From: Bacillota bacterium
Lineage (GTDB): Bacteria; Bacillota; Clostridia; DSM-8532
Assembly (NCBI GenBank): GCA_023443745.1
Contig: JAEZTB010000038.1
Span: 1 to 42,991, forward strand
Direction: 5' to 3'
Length of the DNA: 42,991 nt
The position numbers and the translations under genes are program-made. Below are positions 9,249 to 19,240 of this stretch, in pieces. The stretch's first letter is position 1; every line of letters starts with the position of its first letter. The notes beneath the pieces were generated by a model that saw only the letters and a program-made list of their open reading frames with translations, did no database searches and was not told the DNA's origin.

Positions 9249-9280
9249 CATTGATCCCGACTCTTTGCTGGTAGGGTGAA
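9249..9280 (+). repeat. Fragment matching the alpha-galactosidase gene
   Basis: This 32-bp stretch matches 25175-25207 inside the alpha-galactosidase gene at 30 of 33 aligned positions (two substitutions and one gap). It is not part of any ORF here. It appears to be a relic of a duplicated copy of that gene, left between the anSME terminator and the RHS promoter. Confidence 0.6.
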
Positions 9281-9360
9281 ATCATTTAGTGAATAGTTTA
9301 AATTGCGTATTTTTATTAATTACTTACTTCATAGTCTCAAAAATATTAAAAAAACAATAA

Positions 9361-9389
9361 TTGACAATTAAATAATATTACTATAAAAT
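9361..9389 (+). promoter_or_regulatory. Sigma-A promoter of the riboswitch-RHS transcript
   Basis: A perfect TTGACA (9361-9366) and a TAAAAT -10 (9384-9389) are separated by 17 bp in a very A/T-rich stretch. Transcription would begin near 9396, about 25 bases before the riboswitch aptamer. That is the expected arrangement. Confidence 0.75.
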
Positions 9390-9419
9390 ATAAATCGTCA
9401 AAATATTACAAATTATTAC

Positions 9420-9512
9420 ATGGGATGACAATAGCAAAAGCAGCGAAAGCTGCTGACGCAAAGTTACGGGTCTAAAGCTTAAAAGCCATGATCGCCGAAC
9501 CGCCGCACGTGT
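9420..9512 (+). promoter_or_regulatory. Cyclic di-GMP-I (GEMM-I) riboswitch aptamer
   Basis: The sequence has the hallmarks of the c-di-GMP-I aptamer. A P1b hairpin AGCAGC-GAAA-GCTGCT carries the conserved GAAA tetraloop. The invariant GACGCAAAG follows, then CGGGTCTAAAG, and the 3' strand ATGATCGCCGAACCGCC closes the second helix and provides the tetraloop receptor. The order and spacing match the Vibrio Vc2 aptamer as I know it. The aptamer lies between a sigma-A promoter and an intrinsic terminator (9532-9565) before the RHS gene. It therefore probably controls read-through in response to c-di-GMP. The sign of regulation (on or off) cannot be decided by eye. Confidence 0.9.
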
Positions 9513-9531
9513 AGCTGCATTTTTATGCGAG

Positions 9532-9565
9532 ACCTTTTGTGCGAGTGTGTGCAAAAGGTTTTTTT
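9532..9565 (+). terminator. Riboswitch-controlled terminator before the RHS gene
   Basis: ACCTTTTG (9532-9539) and CAAAAGGT (9552-9559) form an 8-bp stem followed by seven Ts. It lies about 20 bases after the aptamer and 57 bases before the RHS start, so it is the likely expression platform. Confidence 0.85.
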
Positions 9566-9621
9566 GTACATTTTTCGCATGGAAGTCATTGCTGAAAGAA
9601 CGTTTATTAAGGAGAATATGT

Positions 9622-12600
9622 ATGAAAAAGTATCTTAAAAAAGTTCTCAGCCTATTGATTTGTATCGCTTTACTGTTTAACAGCTGCATCAGTGTTTTTG
9701 CATATGACGTGCTGTCTCAAGGAATGATGCAGAGCCCTATATCCATACCAAATCTGTACCCTGAGCCTTATTCAGGAATCAACATTCCTCAGCCTCAGCG
9801 GGGCGTATTACCTCAAATACCTCAAGTACCGCAGAATGGTAATTTATTGTCTGCCATTCAACCTATCGTGCCAGAAAACAATATGCCAATTTTTGAAAAC
9901 CAAAATGAGTTGCCGGTTGATATTGCAACTGGTAGTTTAAAATTAAATGAAGTTGATCTTTCTCTTGCAGGTACAGGCTTGCATGTAAATATTGAAAGAA
10001 ATTATAGCAGCGGTAATACTAATGATGGACCCTTTGGTGTTGGTTGGCAATACAATCTGGATAGTCTGATAAGAATGTATGCAGACTTTAATATAGGTGA
10101 ATTCCGTCAGGACGGGACTACTCGAAGCTACAGTTTTGTAAAGGATGATCCTGATGGGTATGTTACCCAATATGACGGAGACAAAATGACCAACTATGAG
10201 CTTCATAAGGGGCACTATGACAAAGCAAAAGAAGACTTTTTAGAACGTTTAAGTCAATTTGAATATATTGTGACAACTAAAACAGGAACAAAGTATACCT
10301 ATTTCAGTTATGATGCACCATGGCGTGAGAATCAGAGCAATAAGGAAGGTAAACTGATCCGTCAGGAAGATATCCATGGAAATGCAATCAATTACATTTA
10401 TAGTGAAGATGGTCATATAACTGAAATCCGGGATACCGGAAACAGAGTTATAAAAATGACATGGGAAAATAATCACATTAAAACCATAACGGATCCAGCA
10501 AATCAGGTTATTACCTATACCTATGATGGAAGCAACCGCTTAATTGAAGTCACCACACCGGACGATAGTTCAATATCATACAGTTATGATTCAAATAACA
10601 GAATTACTAAAATAACAAATGGAGAATCAGAAAACCGTACCTTCACATATGATTCAAACGGTAAAATTCAGGCTGTTAATAATGCCTTGAATCAAACAGA
10701 ATATACCTTTGCTTACAATGGCGCAAAAGCTGAAAAGATGGATAGTTCAAACAATAAATGGACTTACCTGATAGAGGACGGAAAAGTCATAAAAGAAACG
10801 GATCCCTCGGAAAACCTCAGAAATTATCAATATGATGATCAAGGAAATTTGACCTCAGTAACAGAACCCGCTGGATCTACTGCCTACAATTATGATGAGA
10901 AAAACAGAAAAATATATGAAAAAGATAAAAAGGGACTTGTAACAACCTATGAATATAATGATTTATGGGACAAACCGAGTAAAATATCAACAGATTATGG
11001 AGATACCATCTTTACTTACAATGAAAAAGGCGAAATAACAAGCCGTACCGAAGCAGATGGAAGACAAACTGCATTTACATACAACGAAAAAGGCCTTATC
11101 GATGTAATTACCGATCCGGCTGGTAATATTACTAAATTCTTTTATGATCAATATGGTAACACGACAGATGTTATAAATCCGGATGAACAGGTCACAAAAT
11201 ATACTTATGATATTCTGGGAAGACAGACCGAAGAAATAAGGGCTAATGGCTTAATGGTGGAAACGCAGTATGATGCCATGGGCAGAATCAAAGCCACTAT
11301 TATTGGTGACGAAAAAAGATATGAATATGAGTACGATGGTGCAGGAAGACTTATAAGAACTAAAAATCCTGACAATACAACTGTAACATATACCTTCGAT
11401 GATGCAGGTAATATATTGAGCTTTATCGATCCAATGGGGCGAGCTTATGGATATACATACAATTCCAATGGCAAGGTTACTAGTATAATCGACCCATATG
11501 GTGAAACAACTTCATATAACTATGATATTCAAGGAAGGATTGAAAGTGTTTCGTCCCCGACTGGTGATGATCAATATAAGTACTGTGAATATGGCCTGAA
11601 AGAAGTAAAGAACAAATATGGAATCTTCACGTATACTTATGATGATCTTGGAAACCTGTTGTCAGTTACAGACTATGCCGGCAGAAAAATTACTTATGAG
11701 TATGATGATAACAATCAGCCTGTATCCATAACAGATGCTGCAGGGCGTAAAATGGAATATGGGTATGACAGTACCGGAAGATTGATCCATCAAAAAGATT
11801 TTGACGGAAACGAATACTCCTATCAATATAATTCATTTGGGTTGGTGGAGAAGGTAAATCAAGGTCAATTGGATGTTGTCTATACATATAATGCGAATTC
11901 ACAGCTTGAATCCAGAACCTATACAGGAAATGTAAAGGAGAGTTTTTCCTACAACGAAAGCGGTCTAATTTCCACTGTCAAAAATCCATTAGGTGAAATT
12001 ACAACTTACACCTATGATAGCTTTGATCGCCTTATCGAAGTTACAGATGCAGTTGGAGAAAGCTACATCTATGCATACGACATTATGGACAGGATAACGA
12101 ATATAACGGATCCGAAAGGAAACATAACAGCTTATGATTACGATATACTTGGCAGGCTTACCAAGGTAACAGATGCCATGGGTCAGTCAACCTCCTATCA
12201 GTATGACGATAAAAACAGAATAAACATGATTACCGATCCTCTGGGCCACAAACATAATTGGGAATATGATGAGTCTTCCGGAAAAACAATTTATACTGAC
12301 CCCAACGGAGAAAAAATCATATACACTTTTGATGATAAAAACCAGCTTGTAGAAATCAAAGATCGCCTGGGGCATACCACATCCTACCGGTATGATGAAT
12401 TAGGCCGGACTACTGCAGAATTAAATTCTGAAGGACAGGAAACAAAATATGAGTATAATCTTCTGGATCAAATAACCAAAATAACTTACCCAGATCAGAC
12501 AGCAATTGAAAATTCTTATGACAGCCTTGGCCGGTTAGTTCAAAAGCAGAATCCAATAGGTCAAGCCATGCAAATTACTTACGACGATTATGGCAGAATT

Positions 12601-15600
12601 AAGCAGCAAAAAGATTACCTTGGTGGTATTACCGAGTACGACTATGATGTATTTAGTCGGGTTACTTCAGTTACTGATCCAAGGGGAGCAGAAACAGGTT
12701 ATGAATATGATGAATTAGGAAGAGTGATTGCCGAAACTGATGCGTTGAATCATAAAACGAAAATAGAATATAATCACCAAAATCAGCCGCTTTCCGTTAC
12801 CATGCCAAATGGTGGTGTCAATCAATATGCTTATGATGCAATGGGACTATTAACTCAAGAGACCGACCCGTTGGGACGTATAACATCGTACGCTTATGAC
12901 GCAATGAATCGTATTACCGCTGTGACTGATCCTCTTGGACAGATAACGAAGTTAGAATACGATACACTCGGACACTTGACAAAGCAGATTGACCCGGATG
13001 GAAACATCAGTGAGTATAAATATGATGCTATTGGAAATCTGGTAGAATCAATTGATGCATTAGGCAATAAAGCAAGTTTTGAATACGACGCTGAAGGAAG
13101 GCTGACTAAACAAACGGATCCAAAGGGTGGTATTTATCGATACACATATGACAGCCTCAGCAGAGTAATAAAAGTTACTGATCCGCTTAATCATGATACC
13201 CTGACATCGTTTGATATCTCAGGGAATATCAAGACTGTTACAGATAGTATTGGAAACTCATGGAGCTATACCTATGATGCTATTGGAAGAATCACTACTG
13301 AGACCAATCGGAATGGAAATACAACAAAATACAACTACGATGACTCTCTTCGTATTGTAAGCATTACCGACGCGCTGGACAATACCATGCAGCAAAAGAC
13401 CGACATGATGGGTAACATCATCGAAGTAACCGATCAGGCCGACAGAACCACATCTTATGAATATGATATCCTGGGAAGAATGGTTAAGCAAATAGATCCT
13501 TATGGAAACTTCAATACGCTAGAATACGATTCCATGGGCAATATTACTCGCCAGACAGACAAAAACGGAATTGCATATGGTTATGAGTATGATCTGGCTG
13601 GAAATATAACAAAAAGTATTGATCCCCAGAAAAATGAGACCCTGTTCAAATATGACAGCATGAACAGACTTATTAACGAAACGGATGTGAGAGGGGGACA
13701 AGCCCATTATAACTATAACAATATGGGATTATTATCCGAGCAGATTGACAAGGAAGGCGGCACCTGGAAGTATTCTTATGATGCCTTGGGAAGAGCCGTC
13801 AAAAACATTGATCCATTAAACAGAATCACAGAATATAAATATGATGAAAACGGAAACCTTATCAGGGAAACGGCTCCAAATGGGGCAGTCACAAACTATG
13901 AATATGATAGATCGAATAAACTTACTTCTGAAATACAGCCAAATGGAGCGGAATGGAATTACAGCTATGATGATATGTATAGGCTGACCGGAATTACGGA
14001 TCCATATGGTAATATTACTCGCTATAGCATGGATGCCGAAGGTAATATTCTGAAGATTATAGACGCGAACAACAACATCCGGACTTTTTCCTATGATGCG
14101 CTGAGCAGGGTTACAAACATTAAGGATGCTGACGGCAACGAATCACAAATGGAATATGATGCTGTAGGTAACCTGATTAGAGAGACAGATCCTTTAGGGA
14201 ATGTATATGAATATACTTATGACAAATTGAACCGGCAAGTGGAGAGTATTCTTCCTTCAGGCGCCAGGACTGCTTTTGATTATGATCCGGCAGGAAATTT
14301 GGTACAAGTGACCGATCCGAAACAGAATGTAACCAAATATCAATATGACGCGGCAAATCGAGTTAAATCTGTAATCGACGCACTTGGCGGAATAACCGAA
14401 TATGGTTATACAAAAACAGGAGAGCTTTCTTCGATAACGGATCCTAATGGAAATACCCGAAGCTGGGATTACAATCTGAATGGGCAGCCAATTAAAGAGG
14501 TGAATCCGCTTGGAGATGCCACGATCTTCTCTTACGACAGAGCCGGACAATTATCCGGGCAAGCTTTCCCTGACGGAAAGACTGTCAATTATTCGTATAC
14601 CAGTCTTGGACAGGTAGAACAAATAATTGCAGACGGGGAAAAATCCAATTATGACTATGACATCATGGGAAATCTAGCTTCTATGAAAACGCAGGATTCC
14701 CAGGATTTATTTAAATACGATCTTCTGGGACGAACGGTATATGAAAAGAATAATGAACTTGAAAAAGAAATATGGATGGAATATGACGCAGTTGGTAATC
14801 TGACTCGCATTCAAAACAGTGAAGATCGAATAACCGCTTATTCATATAATAGCATTAACCGTGTACAAAGTATCACCGATCCGGACGGAGATAAAACCAC
14901 TTTTGATTATGATACCCTGGGCAGAGAAGTTATGAGGTATCTGGCCAACGGAAATACGATTTCAAAGCAATATGATAGGGATGGGAATCTTGAAGAAATA
15001 ATAAATGGCAGCAGGAATGGAGTCCTATCATCTTTCTCTTATGAGTATGATTCAAATGGAAACATAATAACTCAAACCGAAGAAGATGGAGCAAGGACAA
15101 GCTATACCTATGATGCACTGAATAGATTGGTTGAAGTTAGTTATCCAAGGGTTAGGTTAAATAGCATGATGCAGTTATATAACGATGAGTCGGTAACATT
15201 GGATGACCTCAAGGCACTTCAACTGGAGATGGCAGAACCTCAGATAATTGATGAGAAAATTGAGCCCATAGACAATGGGGAAGAGAAAACAGTCGAAACA
15301 GAAACAAAGAATGAGAAGAATACAAAGAAGGAAAAAAATAAAGACAAAGTATCTGGACTTTTAAATGTTCCAGAGAAAAATATTTTCGCTAGCCTGAATT
15401 TTGGCAGCTTGTTTGCGAAAAATGAAAAGAACGATGATAGCACCAAAGAAAACAATGGCAGCAACGGTAATAAAGACAATAATGATAAAGGAAACAGCGG
15501 CAATAATGGAAATGGCAATTCCGAAGACAAAAAAGAGAGTGATAATAGCGGAAATGGTAACAGCCAGGAAAAAGAAAAACAAAATAATGGTAATGGACAG

Positions 15601-18240
15601 GATAAAGAGAAAGATAACAATGGCAATGGGCAGGATAAAGAAAAAAACAATAATGGCAATGGGCAGGACAAAGAAAAAAATAATAATAGCAATGGAAAAG
15701 GGAAAGATAAAAATAAAACCAATAACGGAAAAAATAATGATGACACCGAATTAGTAGAAGTTGAGATTCTTCCTCAAGAATATCTCCTTATTCAGACTAT
15801 ATTCTTCCCTTATGCCTATCAGATTCCAGAGATTATGGACTCGCAGCCGCAGTATCTGATTGACCCTCAAAGTAAGGTTAGTTATACATATGATGCAGCA
15901 GGTAACCGAATCCTCATGGAAAGTGATGAAGGCACAACCGAATATGAATATAATGAAGCAAATCAGTTGGTCAGGGCAGGAAATACAGCATATGAATATG
16001 ACAAGCGAGGAAATCTGATTAAAGAAGCTACTGAAGAGGGGCAAAAGGAATTCAGCTATAATGCAAAGAATCAGCTTGAGGAAGTAAAATTCAGTGATGG
16101 AACTTACGCCCGTTATGGCTATGACGGATTGGGAAGAATGGTATCCCGTGAAGAAGCCAACTACAACCTGTCTGAGATGATGGATAAAATGACCAAAGAA
16201 AAAGGCTATACCGAGACTGTGCAAACCAGGATTAGTAACGGTAACGCTAATGGTAATGATAAGGAAAAGAGCAATAACGGGAATGCATATGGAAAGGAAA
16301 AAGAAAAGAGCAATAACGGAAACAATAATCCAAACAGTAATGCCGGTGGTAACGGTTATGGAAAATATAACAATCCGGGGCAAGGCAACAAATATGGAAT
16401 TTACAAGCAGGAACAGAAACCTAGAACCTTTAAGCCATCGGATATTGAAGCCACAAGATACATGTACCTTGGCCTTTCTAACACCCTTCACAAGGAATAT
16501 AGCCCTAAAGGCTCACCCTATGCAGAGTATTATCAGGCAAACGGTCAGGTGATAAGCCAGAAGATGTTCGGACTCCACGGTAAAATAACTCCCGGGCAGG
16601 AGAAAGAACTGAAAACAAATGGCGGATTGATGTACTACCAATATAATGGACAAAGATCTGTTACCGAAATGACCAACCGTCATGGAGAAGAAATTGAACA
16701 CTATCGTTATGATGCCTTTGGAAACATCAATACGGGTATAACAGCTCCATACAACACAATAAGTTATACAGGCCAGCGCTACGATGATAAAACAGGCTTG
16801 GTTAACATGAATGCCCGGTGGTATAATTCTAATGCAGGCAGATTTATCACAGAAGATACATACCTGGATGACCTGTTCAACCCACAAAGCCTGAACCGCT
16901 ATGCTTATGTAATGAATAACCCGATAAATATGTGGGATCCGACAGGCAACATACCGTCATGGGTGGGAGATGATCATTACTATACAATCATAAGTGGTTC
17001 AAATAAAATAGATGAAGATTACATACTTACAGATTCTGACTCATATGATAGCGGATGGAATTTGATTCAGACAGTAGAAAGTGCGAAACAAATCGAACGC
17101 TTTTATGAGCGTACGGTTGAGAAGTCTTGGACTTACAAACACATGGATCATGAGTATGATGTTTCTACAGATCCCATTACCGGGAAAAAGATATATACTT
17201 ATGTTGGTACAGATACAGACTATGTAACATATGGAAAAACAGATTATTATTATGACTCGGTAATAGAAACTGCAGCAGAGATCGCAAATAAGTCCAGGGA
17301 TATTATCAATCAAAAAACAGGAACTCCACCTAATAATCTGGATGCGCCAGCATTCAGTGTCGAAAGAGTAAACGGAAAGATTGTAAATCCAGATGATATC
17401 ATACTGGGGTCCGGCTCCAAGAAGACTGATAAAATAATTAGTTCGGTTGTTCAAGAAAAGCTTAATAAAGCCTTAGGTACAAATCTTGTTGTAGATGGGA
17501 TTTATGGACCGAAGACAACAAGTGCTGCAAAAACAGCGCAAAAAGCATTAGGCCTTCCTGCAAATGGTGTACTGGATGTAGAAACATTTGTAATGCTAAT
17601 GGAAACCAATGAATTCCTAGGCAATACTGATTACTTGCAAAAGCATGATCCTGAGGTAAATCAAGGGACAAGCAGTGCCAGAGACAATAAATATATGCAG
17701 ATGCATGATCCTGAGGTAAGGTTTGGTAGTACTAAACAGGGGACGGGCAATAGTGTTATAAATGCAAGTGGTATCTCTAGCCCTCAAACTCAGGGAAATG
17801 GGAATATTTTTTTGAATGCTGATGATGAATATGATGACCAATATGATGATGAATATGATTGGAATCAGCAAAATAAAGGTAGAAGTAGTGATGCAAAGAA
17901 AAGAGAGAAAAAACAAGTTGGAGATGCCTGGGGTAAACGTGGCTCGAAAGAAAGAGAGCAGGAAACAGGGGATTTACACAATAGTAAAAAAGGTAAGAGA
18001 AACGATGATAATAAAAAATGGGAAGATTTAAAAAAGGGAAATTACTATGTTGAACCAAATCCTCAACCACAGCCTATTGAAATATCTGGGTGGGCACGAG
18101 CGGGTATGGTAGCTGGAGGTATTGGAATAATAGTTTGGACTCTTTTTGAAGACATTCCAACTAGCGGTGCTGGTGTAATTAATGATGAACAAATGATTAC
18201 AAAGGGGTGGCAACTAATACAAAGTGCGTTTGCTCGTTAA
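9622..18240 (+). CDS. Giant secreted RHS/YD-repeat protein with peptidoglycan-binding C-terminus
   Basis: The protein has about 2872 residues. It opens with a signal peptide (MKKYLKKVLSLLICIALLF, cleavage probably near the FAYD segment). A DUF6531-like entry segment (ELPVDIATGSL, about residue 93) follows, then dozens of YD repeats that would build a hollow shell. Two low-complexity inserts rich in Asn, Gly, Lys and Glu interrupt the repeats (about 1867-2043 and 2204-2266). The first contains a 33-bp tandem unit encoding NGNGQDKEK-type blocks. The RHS core signature (YTGQRYDDKTGLVNMNARWY to WDPTGN) lies at about 2360-2443. The variable tip after it has a peptidoglycan-binding-1 domain (VDGIYGPKT, about 2607-2663), a repeated HDPEV segment, a charged stretch, and a hydrophobic helix at about 2821-2843. 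I do not recognise a toxin fold in the tip. AAGGAG 7 bases upstream fixes the ATG at 9622. Confidence 0.95.
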   Translation: MKKYLKKVLSLLICIALLFNSCISVFAYDVLSQGMMQSPISIPNLYPEPYSGINIPQPQRGVLPQIPQVPQNGNLLSAIQPIVPENNMPIFENQNELPVDIATGSLKLNEVDLSLAGTGLHVNIERNYSSGNTNDGPFGVGWQYNLDSLIRMYADFNIGEFRQDGTTRSYSFVKDDPDGYVTQYDGDKMTNYELHKGHYDKAKEDFLERLSQFEYIVTTKTGTKYTYFSYDAPWRENQSNKEGKLIRQEDIHGNAINYIYSEDGHITEIRDTGNRVIKMTWENNHIKTITDPANQVITYTYDGSNRLIEVTTPDDSSISYSYDSNNRITKITNGESENRTFTYDSNGKIQAVNNALNQTEYTFAYNGAKAEKMDSSNNKWTYLIEDGKVIKETDPSENLRNYQYDDQGNLTSVTEPAGSTAYNYDEKNRKIYEKDKKGLVTTYEYNDLWDKPSKISTDYGDTIFTYNEKGEITSRTEADGRQTAFTYNEKGLIDVITDPAGNITKFFYDQYGNTTDVINPDEQVTKYTYDILGRQTEEIRANGLMVETQYDAMGRIKATIIGDEKRYEYEYDGAGRLIRTKNPDNTTVTYTFDDAGNILSFIDPMGRAYGYTYNSNGKVTSIIDPYGETTSYNYDIQGRIESVSSPTGDDQYKYCEYGLKEVKNKYGIFTYTYDDLGNLLSVTDYAGRKITYEYDDNNQPVSITDAAGRKMEYGYDSTGRLIHQKDFDGNEYSYQYNSFGLVEKVNQGQLDVVYTYNANSQLESRTYTGNVKESFSYNESGLISTVKNPLGEITTYTYDSFDRLIEVTDAVGESYIYAYDIMDRITNITDPKGNITAYDYDILGRLTKVTDAMGQSTSYQYDDKNRINMITDPLGHKHNWEYDESSGKTIYTDPNGEKIIYTFDDKNQLVEIKDRLGHTTSYRYDELGRTTAELNSEGQETKYEYNLLDQITKITYPDQTAIENSYDSLGRLVQKQNPIGQAMQITYDDYGRIKQQKDYLGGITEYDYDVFSRVTSVTDPRGAETGYEYDELGRVIAETDALNHKTKIEYNHQNQPLSVTMPNGGVNQYAYDAMGLLTQETDPLGRITSYAYDAMNRITAVTDPLGQITKLEYDTLGHLTKQIDPDGNISEYKYDAIGNLVESIDALGNKASFEYDAEGRLTKQTDPKGGIYRYTYDSLSRVIKVTDPLNHDTLTSFDISGNIKTVTDSIGNSWSYTYDAIGRITTETNRNGNTTKYNYDDSLRIVSITDALDNTMQQKTDMMGNIIEVTDQADRTTSYEYDILGRMVKQIDPYGNFNTLEYDSMGNITRQTDKNGIAYGYEYDLAGNITKSIDPQKNETLFKYDSMNRLINETDVRGGQAHYNYNNMGLLSEQIDKEGGTWKYSYDALGRAVKNIDPLNRITEYKYDENGNLIRETAPNGAVTNYEYDRSNKLTSEIQPNGAEWNYSYDDMYRLTGITDPYGNITRYSMDAEGNILKIIDANNNIRTFSYDALSRVTNIKDADGNESQMEYDAVGNLIRETDPLGNVYEYTYDKLNRQVESILPSGARTAFDYDPAGNLVQVTDPKQNVTKYQYDAANRVKSVIDALGGITEYGYTKTGELSSITDPNGNTRSWDYNLNGQPIKEVNPLGDATIFSYDRAGQLSGQAFPDGKTVNYSYTSLGQVEQIIADGEKSNYDYDIMGNLASMKTQDSQDLFKYDLLGRTVYEKNNELEKEIWMEYDAVGNLTRIQNSEDRITAYSYNSINRVQSITDPDGDKTTFDYDTLGREVMRYLANGNTISKQYDRDGNLEEIINGSRNGVLSSFSYEYDSNGNIITQTEEDGARTSYTYDALNRLVEVSYPRVRLNSMMQLYNDESVTLDDLKALQLEMAEPQIIDEKIEPIDNGEEKTVETETKNEKNTKKEKNKDKVSGLLNVPEKNIFASLNFGSLFAKNEKNDDSTKENNGSNGNKDNNDKGNSGNNGNGNSEDKKESDNSGNGNSQEKEKQNNGNGQDKEKDNNGNGQDKEKNNNGNGQDKEKNNNSNGKGKDKNKTNNGKNNDDTELVEVEILPQEYLLIQTIFFPYAYQIPEIMDSQPQYLIDPQSKVSYTYDAAGNRILMESDEGTTEYEYNEANQLVRAGNTAYEYDKRGNLIKEATEEGQKEFSYNAKNQLEEVKFSDGTYARYGYDGLGRMVSREEANYNLSEMMDKMTKEKGYTETVQTRISNGNANGNDKEKSNNGNAYGKEKEKSNNGNNNPNSNAGGNGYGKYNNPGQGNKYGIYKQEQKPRTFKPSDIEATRYMYLGLSNTLHKEYSPKGSPYAEYYQANGQVISQKMFGLHGKITPGQEKELKTNGGLMYYQYNGQRSVTEMTNRHGEEIEHYRYDAFGNINTGITAPYNTISYTGQRYDDKTGLVNMNARWYNSNAGRFITEDTYLDDLFNPQSLNRYAYVMNNPINMWDPTGNIPSWVGDDHYYTIISGSNKIDEDYILTDSDSYDSGWNLIQTVESAKQIERFYERTVEKSWTYKHMDHEYDVSTDPITGKKIYTYVGTDTDYVTYGKTDYYYDSVIETAAEIANKSRDIINQKTGTPPNNLDAPAFSVERVNGKIVNPDDIILGSGSKKTDKIISSVVQEKLNKALGTNLVVDGIYGPKTTSAAKTAQKALGLPANGVLDVETFVMLMETNEFLGNTDYLQKHDPEVNQGTSSARDNKYMQMHDPEVRFGSTKQGTGNSVINASGISSPQTQGNGNIFLNADDEYDDQYDDEYDWNQQNKGRSSDAKKREKKQVGDAWGKRGSKEREQETGDLHNSKKGKRNDDNKKWEDLKKGNYYVEPNPQPQPIEISGWARAGMVAGGIGIIVWTLFEDIPTSGAGVINDEQMITKGWQLIQSAFAR

Positions 18241-18310
18241 TTGTTAATATAGGCTAGATTTTAACTAAAATAGTCGGGATGTATGATAAAAATTATTAGG
18301 TATGAGACTT

Positions 18311-18336
18311 TGAGGGAGAATAGCTATTCTCCCTCA
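18311..18336. terminator. Perfect 26-bp palindrome after the RHS gene
   Basis: TGAGGGAGAATAG is followed at once by its exact reverse complement. As RNA it gives a long hairpin that could end the RHS transcript, but no U-tract follows (AGAACTACTTTGG). It may instead be a processing site or a binding site for a dimeric regulator upstream of the TPR gene. Confidence 0.5.
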
Positions 18337-18393
18337 GAACTACTTTGGTTTATATCTCATTTGATAATATCATGATTTTAGGGAGGTTGATTA

Positions 18394-19209
18394 ATGTTGA
18401 CGTATGAAGAATATTATAGTAGCGCTGAAGAAAAATATATAAATAAAAATTATAAGGAAGCACTGGAGCTATTTAAACACGCTTGTAGTATAAGAGAAAC
18501 AAATGATTGTTTAAACTATATTGGTAGTTGCTATGTTTACTTGGAAGACTATTTGTCTGCAATTAGAGCATTTAAATATCTTTTAGCTCTATCACCAAAT
18601 TGGGAACGCCCCCTTTTTAATCTAGGTAGAATGTATATGGCGTTAGGTAAACAGAAGAAAGCATTAATGTATTTTGAAAAAGCCGCTTTAATTAATCCCA
18701 ATAATGAAGATGCCTATTTCTACTTGGGTGTGTATTATTATAAAAACCAAGATTATGAGAAAGCTAAGATGTACTATGAAAAATCGTTATTAATAAATGA
18801 AAAACAGGCTGAGACCCACTTGAATTTGGGAATGTGTTATTTAAGGCAAAGTATATATGATAAGGCTTTAGAAGAATTTGAAACAGCATATAAATATGAT
18901 AATAACTGTATTGACGCACTATATAATAAAAGTGTAGCTCTGATTTCTATGAAAAATTATAATGAAGCATTAAAAAATCTAATTATTCTTAATAATCTTG
19001 AACCTAATGATACTGAAATCTTGATGGATATTGCTCATTGCTATTACAAACTTGAAAACTATGAAAATACAAAAATATGGCTTAATAAGTTATTTTTGAA
19101 AGAACCTAACCATGATTTGGCTAACAAATTAAATAATAGGATTGTATATTTAACAAAAAAAAAAAAAATTGAATTTTCAATTAAAATACTGCTTATACGC
19201 TATTTATAA
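18394..19209 (+). CDS. Tetratricopeptide-repeat protein
   Basis: This 271-residue soluble protein consists almost wholly of about seven TPR units, with recurring blocks such as YLGVYYYKNQDYEKAKMYYE and LNLGMCYLRQSIYDKALEEFE. There is no signal peptide. AGGGAGG lies about 10 bases before the ATG. TPR arrays bind protein partners. Its place right after an RHS gene makes it a candidate immunity or accessory protein, which is inference from position only. The gene is A/T-rich compared with the flanking metabolic genes. Near the 3' end there is a run of 13 As (19155-19167) within the coding sequence. Slippage there would change the C-terminal ~15 residues. Confidence 0.8.
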   Translation: MLTYEEYYSSAEEKYINKNYKEALELFKHACSIRETNDCLNYIGSCYVYLEDYLSAIRAFKYLLALSPNWERPLFNLGRMYMALGKQKKALMYFEKAALINPNNEDAYFYLGVYYYKNQDYEKAKMYYEKSLLINEKQAETHLNLGMCYLRQSIYDKALEEFETAYKYDNNCIDALYNKSVALISMKNYNEALKNLIILNNLEPNDTEILMDIAHCYYKLENYENTKIWLNKLFLKEPNHDLANKLNNRIVYLTKKKKIEFSIKILLIRYL

Positions 19210-19240
19210 GCAATTTACAAAAGTTGGTAATACAATACCA

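Noticed and set aside
9547..9621. N-terminal 25-residue extension of the RHS protein
   Set aside because: The reading starts inside the riboswitch terminator. ATG 9622 has AAGGAG and begins a proper signal peptide.
10400..15150. CRISPR-like or tandem DNA repeat array
   Set aside because: The periodic signal comes from degenerate YD repeats in a protein-coding frame. There are no identical repeats with unique spacers.
15240..15746. Antisense ORF of 168 codons rich in Leu, Phe and Ser
   Set aside because: It is the mirror of the Lys/Glu/Asn-rich low-complexity insert of the RHS gene, with no ribosome binding site.
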